This document shows, one piece after another, positions 42,583 through 43,017 of a stretch of 43,017 bases of DNA. Both the position numbers and the translations under genes were made by a program. Origin of the DNA: Lachnospiraceae bacterium (lineage in GTDB: Bacteria > Bacillota > Clostridia > Lachnospirales > Lachnospiraceae); assembly GCA_022764465.1 (NCBI GenBank), contig JALERL010000114.1:1-43017 (forward strand). Direction: 5' to 3'. How positions within the stretch are numbered: position 1 is the first letter of the stretch; each line of letters opens with the position of its first letter. The notes beneath the pieces are model-generated. The model was not told where the DNA came from and did no database searches. It worked only from the letters and a program-made list of their open reading frames with translations.

Positions 42583-43017
42583 TTCCGTAAATATAAGAGA
42601 ACAGGTATTAGAACTGCTGCTTCGTATCACAAGAGACGGAGAGTACAGCCATATTGCGATCAACGCAGTATTGAGTAAGTATCAGTATTTAGAGAAAAGA
42701 GAGCGTTCCTTTGTAACAAGAGAGGTCGAAGGAACGCTTGAGCATATGATCGAGCTTGATTATATCATCAACCAGTTTTCGAAAACAAAAGTAAATAAAA
42801 TGAAGCCGGTGATCCGCTGTCTGCTCCGTGGCAGTGTCTATGAGTTAAAGTATATGGACAATGTGCCATCCTCTGCGACCTGCAACGAGGCAGTGAAATT
42901 GGCACGGAAAAAGGGCTTTTCAAATCTGACCGGATTTGTGAACGGCGTGTTGCGTAACATCAGCCGAAATCTCGATCAGATTACATATCCGGATGAGAAA
43001 AAGGATCTGGCTGCAAG
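42575..43017 (+). CDS. rsmB: 16S rRNA (cytosine-967-C5)-methyltransferase, N-terminal part
   Basis: The gene starts at ATG 42575 inside the end of the YugP-like gene and runs off the window after 147 codons. The visible part (VREQVLELLLRIT-like start, then SFVTREVEGTLEHMIELDYIINQFS, LLRGSVYELKYMDNVP, CNEAVKLARKKGF, TGFVNGVLRNI) is the NusB-like RNA-binding domain that precedes the SAM methyltransferase domain in RsmB. The catalytic part lies beyond the window. Its place after def-fmt is the classic context. Confidence 0.9.
   Translation, partial: MTDSVNIREQVLELLLRITRDGEYSHIAINAVLSKYQYLEKRERSFVTREVEGTLEHMIELDYIINQFSKTKVNKMKPVIRCLLRGSVYELKYMDNVPSSATCNEAVKLARKKGFSNLTGFVNGVLRNISRNLDQITYPDEKKDLAA

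Overview
The window looks like a chromosomal segment of a gut Firmicute, most likely family Lachnospiraceae (Roseburia/Agathobacter/Butyrivibrio-type). This rests on protein style and gene order, not on a database match: a dgt-dnaG-rpoD-trmK-nif3 block, a TGS-type nucleoside kinase, a DUF5685 + DnaJ pair, pyrB-pyrI, and murE-priA-def-fmt-yugP-rsmB. No tRNA, CRISPR array, transposase, phage gene or plasmid gene was seen.

Layout. 1-300 is AT-rich and holds the remnant of a small kinase-like gene with an internal deletion. 357-2816 carries an esterase, a truncated flavin reductase and an aldo-keto reductase with a ferredoxin-like tail. 2970-8648 is a tightly packed plus-strand run: dNTPase-like protein, primase, sigma-A, TrmK and a Nif3-family protein. 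8649-9061 is a non-coding gap with two inverted-repeat elements; the larger (8775-9009) is an almost fully self-complementary 235 bp unit. A nucleoside kinase follows, then RNase P RNA (10815-11188).

11285-29984 is one long type IV pilus cluster. Its order is pilB, pilT, pilC, major pilin, prepilin peptidase, a PilM-PilN fusion, PilO-like, four minor prepilins (two very large), and a 1584-residue secreted or membrane-anchored protein of the DUF5057 kind. An intrinsic terminator (about 29989-30020) appears to end it. Next comes an O-antigen-ligase-like membrane protein that could modify the pilus or another surface polymer, then a small membrane zinc-ribbon protein, a DUF5685 protein and a DnaJ-domain protein.

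On the minus strand pyrB-pyrI encode both chains of aspartate transcarbamylase behind a clear sigma-A promoter. The gap behind them (35279-35743) holds two diverged direct repeats that each resemble a promoter, plus a stem-loop sharing a core with the one at 8653-8731. A PH-domain protein, a strong bidirectional terminator and a small membrane protein follow. The last block (36698 to the end) links peptidoglycan precursor synthesis (murE), replication restart (priA), N-terminal formyl-methionine handling (def, fmt), a membrane zinc protease (yugP-like) and 16S rRNA methylation (rsmB, cut by the window edge).

The most unusual parts are the pilus cluster's giant tail protein with three repeated alpha/beta modules, the oversized minor pilins with beta-solenoid and Ig-like domains, the PilM-PilN fusion, and the structured inverted repeats in the two large intergenic gaps.
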